The notes below the pieces were generated by a model that was not told the DNA's origin, searched no databases, and saw only the letters and a program-made list of their open reading frames with translations. A stretch of 64,000 bases of DNA from Lewinellaceae bacterium (GTDB taxonomy: Bacteria > Bacteroidota > Bacteroidia > Chitinophagales > Saprospiraceae). Positions 25,867-35,201 of this stretch are shown piece after piece. The DNA lies in the NCBI GenBank assembly GCA_020636255.1, contig JACJYE010000001.1, positions 124,001 to 188,000 of the forward strand, in the 5' to 3' direction. Position 1 is the stretch's first letter. Every line of letters begins with the position of its first letter. The position numbers and the translations under genes were made by a program.

Positions 25867-28800
25867 TCAATGAATAAGCATTAATTTTTGCCGGAAGGTT
25901 TTGCCCTGGCAAGTACGCACTTCCACCAGATATAGGCCGGATGGTAAATTCTGCTGGTTGAGGGAAACGGCATAAGGGGAGCTTCCTTCCAACCGCCATT
26001 GTTTGAGGAGAGCGCCCTGCAGGTTGAACAAGCGGATTTCCGCCGGGCCGGCTGGGCCTGGGACTTCGAGGAATAATTCGCTCCGGGCCGGGTTGGGGTA
26101 CAGGCGGATATCTCCGGGTTCCTGTTTTTTAGAAGCAGGCAGCTTTTGGGCTGCAGGGCGCTGGCGCCTCAACTGTTGCCCTGCACCGCCTTCGCAGTGC
26201 GGCTCCACCACCAAGCCATTGCGCCGGAGCAGGCTGGCGGCCAGGAAGCCCGGCTCCCAGCACCGGCTTGTCCAGGGCGTTAAAGCGCTGAGGATGCTGT
26301 CCGGCAAAGCGCCCGCCTGGGCGGCCCACTGTTCCAGGTGGGGGCGAAGCAGTGTGAAGAGGATATCCAGGCTATCGTATTCGGCTTGCCCGGCTTCGGT
26401 GAGTTCGTAATGGCTGTCCAGCCCGGGCCAGAGGTTGTCGAAATGGGCCAGTTGCCCGCTGAAGAAGTAATGCCGTGCCCGGTAGTAGTCGGCAGAGAAG
26501 GTTTCGGACAATTCCAGCCAACGAAGGATAGAGTCGGTTTTGACCGCTACCGTATCCAGTGCGTAGTGCTGCAAAACCAGGCTGGCTTCGCGGTTCATGA
26601 TTAAGCGAAGCCGGTAGATGGTGTCCAATGCCTTTTCCCGCTCGGATTCGCCGGTTATCAGGGCAAGGGCGCCCTGCGTTGCTTTTCGCTCCTGCCTGTG
26701 CTGAAAAAAATCGGTTTTTACCTGCTGTATGGCTGTTTCTGAACAAGGGGGAGTGCATGGAAAACCACTGCTACAGTAATCCGAATATCCGTTTGCTGCA
26801 AATGGAAGGATCCCAACCGGGTCAAGAGCAAAAAACTGGAATGGATCCTGGGCAGCAGAATCACCGTCATAATAATATTCAATTACCGGGTTCAGCGTAT
26901 CGTTGTAAAAAGTGTAGCCGGTTGCGGAGAATTCATTGCCGGTAGGCAAAACAGGAGCAAAGGGGTCGTTTAATTGGCCTTGGATTTTCCTGATAGTTCC
27001 ACCTAATGAAACTTCATAATCTTTAGGCTCATTTCCCTGAGCGAACTCTTCTAATGTTACCGTGAGCAGGTGCTTATTGCAGAGGTAGAGCAGGCCGTCT
27101 TCGGCATAGCCGTTATCCCCCGAAGCGCGGTTGCCCACCAGGATGTTCTCATAGGTATTGTCCCGAATGGCGTTGCCCATGCCTTCGCCGGTGCCGATAC
27201 ATTCGGAGCCGATGGCGGCATATTCCAGCAGGAAGGTGTCCTGTGAAAAAGTGTTTTGGGAAAAGGTAAACCCAGGAGATTTGCCGACAATCTGCGCTCC
27301 GACGATTTTACCGCCACTCAATGTACAGCCTGAAGGTTTGTTCAACAGGAAGCTGTTTTTCTGTACCAAAAAACTGCTGCTGGATGAGGTGCGCAACCCA
27401 ACAAGGCAGCCGGCGAAGGTATTCCGGTATACCATCATAACGCCATTATCAACGCTGAACTGGCTGGCGTAGATTCCGGCAGACAGCCGTTCGAAGGCGC
27501 TGTTGGTGCACCAGAAACCAGAGTTGGCCGCAACAACGCCAATGGCCAACGCTTCCGGGCTGGGGCAACTTGCGCGGTTGTCGGAGAAGGAGCTATACCG
27601 GATTTGCAGGCCCTTTATGCTATTCATTTCAATGAAAGCAGGCGCTGCGCCGCCGAGATAATCGTCGTCAATGGTAAAGCTGCCAAATAACACCCTGCTG
27701 GCATTCATAAAGCCGTAGCTTGCAAAGCGGATGCCAATGCGGTTATTGCGCAATTCCCCCCCAAGTACCTCGACGATACCTCCGCCGGAGCCGTCTTCCC
27801 CTTCAAGCAGGACGCCACAGGCCGCATTTTCCACCAGGCCGTCGCCGCTGATAATTACTTTCCCCTGGTAACCCGAATTTGGCGCAGACTGAGCGGAACC
27901 TTCCACTACTATTCCTGCCCACATCTGCCCACAGGCTCCGGTTACTGTAGATTTCACTCTAAGCACCGCCCCCTGCTTTACCGTAATGGACGCGCCAGGC
28001 AGCATTTCCAACGGGCTGGCAATAGTGTATTCACCGGATAGAACCACAATATCGCCATTAATGGAGGAGGGCGCAGCCCCTGGTATGGTAATGGGCGCCG
28101 CTATCTGGACAGGCGCCAGCAATGGATGGCTGGCCAGATAAGCGTGCATCCGCCGGGCTTGTTCTGTAGTGAAGCGGCCGCGGCAGCTCCGGGGGTTGGT
28201 ATAACTCATGAAGTTGCGGACAATACTTTCCGGAAGGCTGGGGTGTGAGCAAGCCGTTCCGGCGTCGATGGAAGCATTGGCAATAGGTTGCGTATCACAA
28301 ACATAGTCGCCAGTACAATTGCACGAGGCTTCCTGTCCCGGGCAGGGAACCGTGCTGTCACAAAAGCTTTCGTCCAGGTGGAGTAAACCCAGGGCGTGCC
28401 CCATTTCATGAACGACAACCGCTGATTCATTGGCCCAGGCGCCTTCCTCTATCCCAACCGTGTGAATGTAAAGGCTGGGCGCGCCATAGGCCCACCCGAA
28501 AGCAGCGCCGGTGTTGCCAAGGACATAAACGTCAATGCCATCCAAATGCACTTTGTCCGAATCTCCCTCCAGACGGATATCCTCTACGCTCTGGCCAGAC
28601 TGAAATACGTTGGCCGTGTCATACCGGCACCACGAAAACCCACCGACAAAATGGATGCCATGAGGGTTGAAAGCGGCGTTCAGTACCTCCATGGTTTTAC
28701 CGGCGCTGGCATTTGCCACCGCCTGGCTGATCCAAGGGGCGCCAGGAGGGTTGACGAAATTGATGTAGGCCTTAATGTATCGGGCCTCGCTATGCTCCGG

Positions 28801-29043
28801 GTAGGGGCCGTAGATACGAGGTTCCTTCAAATAGCAGCTAGATTGCCCGAATGAGGCCGGGCCGGCACAAAATACGATCATGGCCGGAAAAAGGATGGAA
28901 TGTACAACTTTCCTTGCCCGGGTAAAGGCGGGGAAACTACACACACATACAGCTTCTGTGGGGTCGTACGGCGCGTTTTTCATGGCGGTAGTGATTTTAG
29001 GAGTATGGAATGGTTTAAAGATAGGGAATATAATGGTTTTCAT
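25867..29043 (-). CDS. Secreted M43 (pappalysin-like) metalloprotease with beta-helix and T9SS domain (copy A)
   Basis: 1058 residues from the ATG at 29043, chosen because GGAGGGGAA precedes it; the frame is open to 29088 and an ATG at 28983 is another option. A hydrophobic export segment (HSILFPAMIVFCAGPASFGQ) precedes the protease domain. Its zinc motif is HEMGHALGLLH (HExxHxxGxxH, first His near residue 212), with Cys-rich CPGQEASCNCTGDYVCDTQPIA and the Met-turn SYTNPRSCRGRFT. The middle (about residues 320-650) is a parallel beta-helix-like series, then a helical part. It ends in a T9SS type A domain (IRLYPNPARSELFLEV). Likely substrates are extracellular proteins. Confidence 0.87.
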   Translation of the reverse strand: MKTIIFPIFKPFHTPKITTAMKNAPYDPTEAVCVCSFPAFTRARKVVHSILFPAMIVFCAGPASFGQSSCYLKEPRIYGPYPEHSEARYIKAYINFVNPPGAPWISQAVANASAGKTMEVLNAAFNPHGIHFVGGFSWCRYDTANVFQSGQSVEDIRLEGDSDKVHLDGIDVYVLGNTGAAFGWAYGAPSLYIHTVGIEEGAWANESAVVVHEMGHALGLLHLDESFCDSTVPCPGQEASCNCTGDYVCDTQPIANASIDAGTACSHPSLPESIVRNFMSYTNPRSCRGRFTTEQARRMHAYLASHPLLAPVQIAAPITIPGAAPSSINGDIVVLSGEYTIASPLEMLPGASITVKQGAVLRVKSTVTGACGQMWAGIVVEGSAQSAPNSGYQGKVIISGDGLVENAACGVLLEGEDGSGGGIVEVLGGELRNNRIGIRFASYGFMNASRVLFGSFTIDDDYLGGAAPAFIEMNSIKGLQIRYSSFSDNRASCPSPEALAIGVVAANSGFWCTNSAFERLSAGIYASQFSVDNGVMMVYRNTFAGCLVGLRTSSSSSFLVQKNSFLLNKPSGCTLSGGKIVGAQIVGKSPGFTFSQNTFSQDTFLLEYAAIGSECIGTGEGMGNAIRDNTYENILVGNRASGDNGYAEDGLLYLCNKHLLTVTLEEFAQGNEPKDYEVSLGGTIRKIQGQLNDPFAPVLPTGNEFSATGYTFYNDTLNPVIEYYYDGDSAAQDPFQFFALDPVGILPFAANGYSDYCSSGFPCTPPCSETAIQQVKTDFFQHRQERKATQGALALITGESEREKALDTIYRLRLIMNREASLVLQHYALDTVAVKTDSILRWLELSETFSADYYRARHYFFSGQLAHFDNLWPGLDSHYELTEAGQAEYDSLDILFTLLRPHLEQWAAQAGALPDSILSALTPWTSRCWEPGFLAASLLRRNGLVVEPHCEGGAGQQLRRQRPAAQKLPASKKQEPGDIRLYPNPARSELFLEVPGPAGPAEIRLFNLQGALLKQWRLEGSSPYAVSLNQQNLPSGLYLVEVRTCQGKTFRQKLMLIH

Positions 29044-29090
29044 TTCCCCTCCCCGGCCGAAAAAAGCTACTATTCCAGTAGTGTTCAAAA

Positions 29091-29958
29091 GTAACTATTT
29101 AGGTCGCCCTGCGGCGATTCTATCGCCGCAGGCTGAATGAGCCGCGTAGCGGCCTATTAATCTGCTATGGCACAAGCCATAGGCTTTAGTTCAGAGCCAA
29201 AGCAAGCTGCCGTCTTATCTGCACGGCTTGCCTGGAAATAATTTGAAAACCTCGTATATTTCATTCCTAAAATCCGTTTGAGCCTGAGTATACCATCTGA
29301 CATAGAATCCTTAAGAGAGTTGGCCTTTAGGCTGATCGTCCGCATCGAAACCCTTGAAGCGGAGAACCGGCAATTGGGGGCTAAAATGCTCAACCTGGAA
29401 GCAGGAAACCGGCAAATGGCCGCCAGGATTCAAAGCCTGGAAGCGGAGAATGAACAGCTTCGCGCTCGCCTTAAAGCCAATAGCCAAAACAGCCATTTGC
29501 CTCCTTCGTCAGATGGGCCAAGAAAGCAGCCGGCTATTCCACGCAAACGGGGTGGGCCCAAGGGTGGCAAGAAAGGGCATAAAGGGGATACCCTGAAAAT
29601 GGTTGCCAACCCGGAAGAGACAGTCCCCTGCCGGCCAACGGTTTGCTCCTGCGGGCAGGTGCTGGAAGGTATCGAGGGCCGGATAGTGGAGCGCCGCCAG
29701 GTTTTTAACCTGCCCGAACCCAAGCTGCAAGTAACCGAGTATCAGCGTTTGGTTTGCAAGTGCCCTTGCTGCCAGCGACAGAGCAGTGGCATATTCCCAC
29801 AAGGCGTGAATGCGCCAGTGCAATATGGAAGCGGCGTCAAAGCCTTCACCACCTTGCTCAGTGTGCGCGGCTGCTTGTCGTACCAAAAGATACAGCGCAT
29901 CTTCCAGGATTTATTCGGCCAGGCGATCAACGAGTCGACAGTTTATTCAGCCAACCAG
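29091..29958 (+). mobile_element. Truncated IS66-family element
   Basis: The left end is taken as GTAA at 29091, because IS66 elements characteristically start GTAA. It then carries three tandem hairpins (29108-29182) and the N-terminal two thirds of a transposase (from 29278). The sequence is cut at 29958 and replaced by the FG-GAP tail. The DDE catalytic part, the accessory genes and the right end are missing, so it cannot move on its own. Confidence 0.8.
29108..29182 (+). other. Three consecutive hairpins at the IS66 left end
   Basis: CCTGCGGCGAT/ATCGCCGCAGG (29108-29132, 3-nt loop), GCCGC/GCGGC (29141-29153) and CTATGGC/GCCATAG (29165-29182) follow each other within 75 bp, between the presumed element end and the transposase. 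Such structures can stop outside transcripts from entering a transposase gene. This role is inferred. Confidence 0.6.
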
Positions 29959-30354
29959 AAAGCCTCCTGCGCCATCCTGCACGACCGCGATAACGACGGC
30001 GATATCGACATTACCGGCTCTGACGAAGGTATGGATGTGCTGGTCCTGTTCGAAAACCAGGGCGCGGTGCCTTCCCGCGAACCCGGAAGCCGCATGCAGG
30101 CCAGCTTCAGCCTGGCTGCTAACCCCTGTCGGGAACGTTGTGCCCTGATTATGGGCCTGCCGGCGCCGACTGTTGTTACCGTAGCGCTTTTCGATGCGTT
30201 GGGGCGGCTCGTTCTTTATGAGACACTCGGGCAGCTCGGCAGCGGGCGGCAGCAGGTATTGCTGGATACAGGGCAATTGCCGGAAGGGCTGTACTGGTGC
30301 CGGGCCACTGCCGGGGCGGTGCAGTGGACGGGAGCGGTGGTCGTTGCGGATTAG
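29278..30354 (+). pseudogene. In-frame fusion: IS66 transposase N-terminus + FG-GAP/T9SS tail
   Basis: 358 codons from a TTG start. Residues 1 to about 227 are IS66 TnpC-like: a leucine-zipper region (ETLEAENRQLGAKMLNLEAG), the SQNSHLPPSSDGP motif, a zinc-finger-like stretch (VCSCGQVL, LVCKCPCCQRQSSGIFP) and the start of the transposase core (GVKAFTTLLSVRGCLSYQKIQRIFQDLFG, INESTVYSANQKA). From codon 228 the sequence is identical to the end of the FG-GAP protein (ASCAILHDRDNDGDIDITG onward), including its T9SS domain. There is no signal peptide and no DDE domain, so neither parental function should remain. The junction lies in AAAGCC, shared by both parents. Confidence 0.88.
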
Positions 30355-30396
30355 GAAATGTAAGCGGCCGACACTACTGACTCACTGCTTATGGCC

Positions 30397-31914
30397 CTAC
30401 TGAACACTGACTTTCCCTGTCCACCTTCGCCCGTCCGCCACCACTTCCAGAAAATACAGGCCCGCCGGCAGCCCCCCGGCCTCAAATTCCATAAGCGCCT
30501 CCGTGTGGCGCAGCCCGCGCCATGCCACGCGCCCCTGCGCATCCAGCAGGGTACAGCGCGCCTCCCCGGGCGGGCGGCCCGGCCACGACAGGTAAAAGCG
30601 CCCGCTGGCCGGGTTGGGGAATAACAGCGGCTCCGTATCGGACAGAGCGGGCCCCGCCGCCGCATTCACCGGCTCGCACGGCGCCTCGATGCAGCCGTTG
30701 GCATCGGTTTTGACCAGCCAGGGGTAGAGGTAAATGCCCAGATTGGCACTGCCCCCGGCCACGAGGCTGCCGCTGGACAGCTCGCCCACGCCGCCAAACC
30801 AGCCGCTGGTGTTCTGGCCCAGGGGGAAGAAAGGCGGGTCGATGTAGCGCGACCACAGGCTGTCGCCCTGCGGAGTGAACTTGAACAGCCAGCCTACCCG
30901 CCGGCTGGGCGCATCCCCTTCTTTTACGGTTATTTCCCCCGCGCCAATGAAGTTGCCGTCGGCAGTGGGTTCGATGTCACGTAGCTCGATCAGAGCATTG
31001 ATACTTTTGATGGGGCCGAAGTGCAACACCCACAGTATCTGAAAGTTGGAATCCAGCCGCGCTACGGTGGGCTGGACGATATAGGTGCTAAAAATATAAT
31101 CCACCGTGTATATCCCATAAGTAATAAAACCTCCGTCTTCCATGGGGATTATTTTTCTATAGAATCCTGTTGCGGGGTTTGGCGGTGATTCCCAATGCCG
31201 GATTATTTCGCCATCCAGGTTAACCACAGTGATTGCAGACCTTCCTTCTTCCCCAGTTAACCCTTGTGTGCTGGCCAAAACAAGCGTAGAATCATTTCTC
31301 AGCTTTGCATCATTAAAGAAATCAGGGATAGTATAGTTTCCAAAATATTTAAGCCACAAAGTATGGCCTTGTTTATCCACCCGGCGAATAAATGGGTCAT
31401 CCCATTGGTTAGGCCGCTGAATAGAGCCATACAAAAGGTAGCCGTCGGAGATTTCAATGGGAGCTTTGTAATTGAAATGGCTGATATTGACGGTATCGGG
31501 GTATTCCCGCACGAATTCCACCTCAAGCTCCCGGTTCAGTTTGACCAGAACCGCTCCTTCACGGAACAAAAGAGCGGCGGTGAGGGCATAGCCGCCGTCA
31601 GAAACCTTCGCGATCTTGCCCCAGCTGCGGTCAATGGAATAGAAATCTCCCAAAGAATCCACTACCACATTATAAGTAAGCAGGTTGCCCGAGGAGTCAA
31701 ACTTTGCCACAAGCAGGCTTTGCTGCCAGTACTCCGTATTATATACATCTGCAAGCCCCAACCCAACTAATGTATCATTGTCGACAATGAAATCACGGAA
31801 ATGATGGTCTATTAACCCCAGTTCCACAGCGATATTAAACCCATTTTGCCCTTTTATGGAAAAGGAGGTGAAAAAAGAAACAAACAGGAAAAGCACTATT
31901 TTTTGAACCGGCAT
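30397..31914 (-). CDS. T9SS-sorted secreted protein, propeller-like (copy B)
   Basis: 505 residues, paralogue of the gene at 24297-25802. The signal peptide is different (MPVQKIVLFLFVSFFTSFSIKGQ) and the first 60 mature residues differ at many positions, for example NGFNIAVELGLIDHHFRDFIVDNDT. Residues around 80-150 are nearly identical, a second variable stretch follows (NYTIPDFFNDAKLRNDSTLVLASTQGLTGEEG), and the last 240 residues are almost identical, including the T9SS domain. The variable parts keep reading frame and similar chemistry, so both copies look functional. Confidence 0.82.
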   Translation of the reverse strand: MPVQKIVLFLFVSFFTSFSIKGQNGFNIAVELGLIDHHFRDFIVDNDTLVGLGLADVYNTEYWQQSLLVAKFDSSGNLLTYNVVVDSLGDFYSIDRSWGKIAKVSDGGYALTAALLFREGAVLVKLNRELEVEFVREYPDTVNISHFNYKAPIEISDGYLLYGSIQRPNQWDDPFIRRVDKQGHTLWLKYFGNYTIPDFFNDAKLRNDSTLVLASTQGLTGEEGRSAITVVNLDGEIIRHWESPPNPATGFYRKIIPMEDGGFITYGIYTVDYIFSTYIVQPTVARLDSNFQILWVLHFGPIKSINALIELRDIEPTADGNFIGAGEITVKEGDAPSRRVGWLFKFTPQGDSLWSRYIDPPFFPLGQNTSGWFGGVGELSSGSLVAGGSANLGIYLYPWLVKTDANGCIEAPCEPVNAAAGPALSDTEPLLFPNPASGRFYLSWPGRPPGEARCTLLDAQGRVAWRGLRHTEALMEFEAGGLPAGLYFLEVVADGRRWTGKVSVQ

Positions 31915-31976
31915 AGCAATACAATTTGAAGATTAGCAAAGAAACTCCAACCTTTTTGAACAAGGCATCAGGGGCG

Positions 31977-34900
31977 TTAAGGAGCAAGGAAAATTTTTTG
32001 TCGGAAAACCTTGCCCTGGCAAGAGCGGACTTCCACCACGTAAAGGCCGGATGGAAAGCCCTGCCGGCTGATGGGAATAATATATGGGGAGCTTCCTTCC
32101 AGCCGCCATTGTTTGAGGAGGGCGCCCTGCAGGTTGAACAAACGGATTTCCACCGGGCCGGCTGGGCCTGGGACTTCGAGGAATAACTCGCTCCGGGCCG
32201 GGTTGGGGTACAGGCGGATATCTCCGGGTTCCTGTCTTTTAGAAGCAGGCAGCTTTTGGGCTGCAGGGCGCTGGCGCCTCAACTGTTGCCCTGCACCGCC
32301 TTCGCAGTGCGGCTCCACCACCAAGCCATTGCGCCGGAGCAGGCTGGCGGCCAGGAAGCCCGGCTCCCAGCACCGGCTTGTCCAGGGCGTTAAAGCGCTG
32401 AGGATGCTGTCCGGCAAAGCGCCCGCCTGGGCGGCCCACTGTTCCAGGTGGGGGCGAAGCAGTGTGAAGAGGATATCCAGGCTGTCATATTCGGCTTGCC
32501 CGGCTTCGGTGAGTTCGTAATGGCTGGCCAGCCCGGGCCAGAGGTTGTCGAAATGGGCCAGTTGCCCGCTGAAGAAGTAATGCCGTGCCCGGTAGTAGTC
32601 GGCAGAGAAGGTTTCGGACAATTCCAGCCAACGAAGGATAGAGTCGGTTTTGACCGCTACCGTATCCAGTGCGTAGTGCTGCAAAACCAGGCTGGCTTCG
32701 CGGTTCATGATTAAGCGAAGCCGGTAGATGGTGTCCAATGCCTTTTCCCGCTCGGATTCGCCGGTTATCAGGGCAAGGGCGCCCTGCGTTGCTTTTCGCT
32801 CCTGCCTGTGCTGAAAAAAATCGGTTTTTACCTGCTGTATGGCTGTTTCTGAACAAGGGGGAGTGCATGGAAAACCACTGCTACAGTAATCCGAATATCC
32901 GTTTGCTGCAAATGGAAGGATCCCAACCGGGTCAAGAGCAAAAAACTGGAATGGATCCTGGGCAGCAGAATCACCGTCATAATAATATTCAATTACCGGG
33001 TTCAGCGTATCGTTGTAAAAAGTGTAGCCGGTTGCGGAGAATTCATTGCCGGTAGGCAAAACAGGAGCAAAGGGGTCGTTTAATTGGCCTTGGATTTTCC
33101 TGATAGTTCCACCTAATGAAACTTCATAATCTTTAGGCTCATTTCCCTGAGCGAACTCTTCTAATGTTACCGTGAGCAGGTGCTTATTGCAGAGGTAGAG
33201 CAGGCCGTCTTCGGCATAGCCGTTATCCCCCGAAGCGCGGTTGCCCACCAGGATGTTCTCATAGGTATTGTCCCGAATGGCGTTGCCCATGCCTTCGCCG
33301 GTGCCGATACATTCGGAGCCGATGGCGGCATATTCCAGCAGGAAGGTGTCCTGTGAAAAAGTGTTTTGGGAAAAGGTAAACCCAGGAGATTTGCCGACAA
33401 TCTGCGCTCCGACGATTTTACCGCCACTCAATGTACAGCCTGAAGGTTTGTTCAACAGGAAGCTGTTTTTCTGTACCAAAAAACTGCTGCTGGATGAGGT
33501 GCGCAACCCAACAAGGCAGCCGGCGAAGGTATTCCGGTATACCATCATAACGCCATTATCAACGCTGAACTGGCTGGCGTAGATTCCGGCAGACAGCCGT
33601 TCGAAGGCGCTGTTGGTGCACCAGAAACCAGAGTTGGCCGCAACAACGCCAATGGCCAACGCTTCCGGGCTGGGGCAACTTGCGCGGTTGTCGGAGAAGG
33701 AGCTATACCGGATTTGCAGGCCCTTTATGCTATTCATTTCAATGAAAGCAGGCGCTGCGCCGCCGAGATAATCGTCGTCAATGGTAAAGCTGCCAAATAA
33801 CACCCTGCTGGCATTCATAAAGCCGTAGCTTGCAAAGCGGATGCCAATGCGGTTATTGCGCAATTCCCCCCCAAGTACCTCGACGATACCTCCGCCGGAG
33901 CCGTCTTCCCCTTCAAGCAGGACGCCACAGGCCGCATTTTCCACCAGGCCGTCGCCGCTGATAATTACTTTCCCCTGGTAACCCGAATTTGGCGCAGACT
34001 GAGCGGAACCTTCCACTACTATTCCTGCCCACATCTGCCCACAGGCTCCGGTTACTGTAGATTTCACTCTAAGCACCGCCCCCTGCTTTACCGTAATGGA
34101 CGCGCCAGGCAGCATTTCCAACGGGCTGGCAATAGTGTATTCACCGGATAGAACCACAATATCGCCATTAATGGAGGAGGGCGCAGCCCCTGGTATGGTA
34201 ATGGGCGCCGCTATCTGGACAGGCGCCAGCAATGGATGGCTGGCCAGATAAGCGTGCATCCGCCGGGCTTGTTCTGTAGTGAAGCGGCCGCGGCAGCTCC
34301 GGGGGTTGGTATAACTCATGAAGTTGCGGACAATACTTTCCGGAAGGCTGGGGTGTGAGCAAGCCGTTCCGGCGTCGATGGAAGCATTGGCAATAGGTTG
34401 CGTATCACAAACATAGTCGCCAGTACAATTGCACGAGGCTTCCTGTCCCGGGCAGGGAACCGTGCTGTCACAAAAGCTTTCGTCCAGGTGGAGTAAACCC
34501 AGGGCGTGCCCCATTTCATGAACGACAACCGCTGATTCATTGGCCCAGGCGCCTTCCTCTATCCCAACCGTGTGAATGTAAAGGCTGGGCGCGCCATAGG
34601 CCCACCCGAAAGCAGCGCCGGTGTTGCCAAGGACATAAACGTCAATGCCATCCAAATGCACTTTGTCCGAATCTCCCTCCAGACGGATATCCTCTACGCT
34701 CTGGCCAGACTGAAATACGTTGGCCGTGTCATACCGGCACCACGAAAACCCACCGACAAAATGGATGCCATGAGGGTTGAAAGCGGCGTTCAGTACCTCC
34801 ATGGTTTTACCGGCGCTGGCATTTGCCACCGCCTGGCTGATCCAAGGGGCGCCAGGAGGGTTGACGAAATTGATGTAGGCCTTAATGTATCGGGCCTCGC

Positions 34901-35153
34901 TATGCTCCGGGTAGGGGCCGTAGATACGAGGTTCCTTCAAATAGCAGCTAGATTGCCCGAATGAGGCCGGGCCGGCACAAAATACGATCATGGCCGGAAA
35001 AAGGATGGAATGTACAACTTTCCTTGCCCGGGTAAAGGCGGGGAAACTACACACACATACAGCTTCTGTGGGGTCGTACGGCGCGTTTTTCATGGCGGTA
35101 GTGATTTTAGGAGTATGGAATGGTTTAAAGATAGGGAATATAATGGTTTTCAT
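31977..35153 (-). CDS. Secreted M43 (pappalysin-like) metalloprotease with beta-helix and T9SS domain (copy B)
   Basis: Same architecture, start choice and length as the copy at 25867-29043. The first 1000 residues are nearly identical, with one visible change (PGLASHYEL for PGLDSHYEL) and the HEMGHALGLLH zinc site intact. The end of the T9SS domain is different: YIIPISRQGFPSGLYVVEV and KVFRQKIFLAP in place of YAVSLNQQNLPSGLYLVEV and KTFRQKLMLIH. The changes keep the family pattern (PSGLYxVEVRxCQGKxFRQK), so sorting should still work. Confidence 0.87.
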   Translation of the reverse strand: MKTIIFPIFKPFHTPKITTAMKNAPYDPTEAVCVCSFPAFTRARKVVHSILFPAMIVFCAGPASFGQSSCYLKEPRIYGPYPEHSEARYIKAYINFVNPPGAPWISQAVANASAGKTMEVLNAAFNPHGIHFVGGFSWCRYDTANVFQSGQSVEDIRLEGDSDKVHLDGIDVYVLGNTGAAFGWAYGAPSLYIHTVGIEEGAWANESAVVVHEMGHALGLLHLDESFCDSTVPCPGQEASCNCTGDYVCDTQPIANASIDAGTACSHPSLPESIVRNFMSYTNPRSCRGRFTTEQARRMHAYLASHPLLAPVQIAAPITIPGAAPSSINGDIVVLSGEYTIASPLEMLPGASITVKQGAVLRVKSTVTGACGQMWAGIVVEGSAQSAPNSGYQGKVIISGDGLVENAACGVLLEGEDGSGGGIVEVLGGELRNNRIGIRFASYGFMNASRVLFGSFTIDDDYLGGAAPAFIEMNSIKGLQIRYSSFSDNRASCPSPEALAIGVVAANSGFWCTNSAFERLSAGIYASQFSVDNGVMMVYRNTFAGCLVGLRTSSSSSFLVQKNSFLLNKPSGCTLSGGKIVGAQIVGKSPGFTFSQNTFSQDTFLLEYAAIGSECIGTGEGMGNAIRDNTYENILVGNRASGDNGYAEDGLLYLCNKHLLTVTLEEFAQGNEPKDYEVSLGGTIRKIQGQLNDPFAPVLPTGNEFSATGYTFYNDTLNPVIEYYYDGDSAAQDPFQFFALDPVGILPFAANGYSDYCSSGFPCTPPCSETAIQQVKTDFFQHRQERKATQGALALITGESEREKALDTIYRLRLIMNREASLVLQHYALDTVAVKTDSILRWLELSETFSADYYRARHYFFSGQLAHFDNLWPGLASHYELTEAGQAEYDSLDILFTLLRPHLEQWAAQAGALPDSILSALTPWTSRCWEPGFLAASLLRRNGLVVEPHCEGGAGQQLRRQRPAAQKLPASKRQEPGDIRLYPNPARSELFLEVPGPAGPVEIRLFNLQGALLKQWRLEGSSPYIIPISRQGFPSGLYVVEVRSCQGKVFRQKIFLAP

Positions 35154-35201
35154 TTCCCCTCCCCGGCCGAAAAAAGCTACTATTCCAGTAGTGTTCAAAA
35201 G

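Larger units (their letters stand above)
23859..29094. repeat. Duplicated block, copy A (5.24 kb)
   Basis: From AAAGCCTCCTGCGCC at 23859 to TGTTCAAAAGTAA ending at 29094. It covers the 3' end of the FG-GAP gene, the T9SS propeller-like gene and the M43 protease gene with its upstream region. Copy B is 29959-35204. The offset is 6100 bp at the left end and 6110 bp at the right end. Both boundaries are sharp: sequence flanking the blocks differs completely. Confidence 0.95.
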
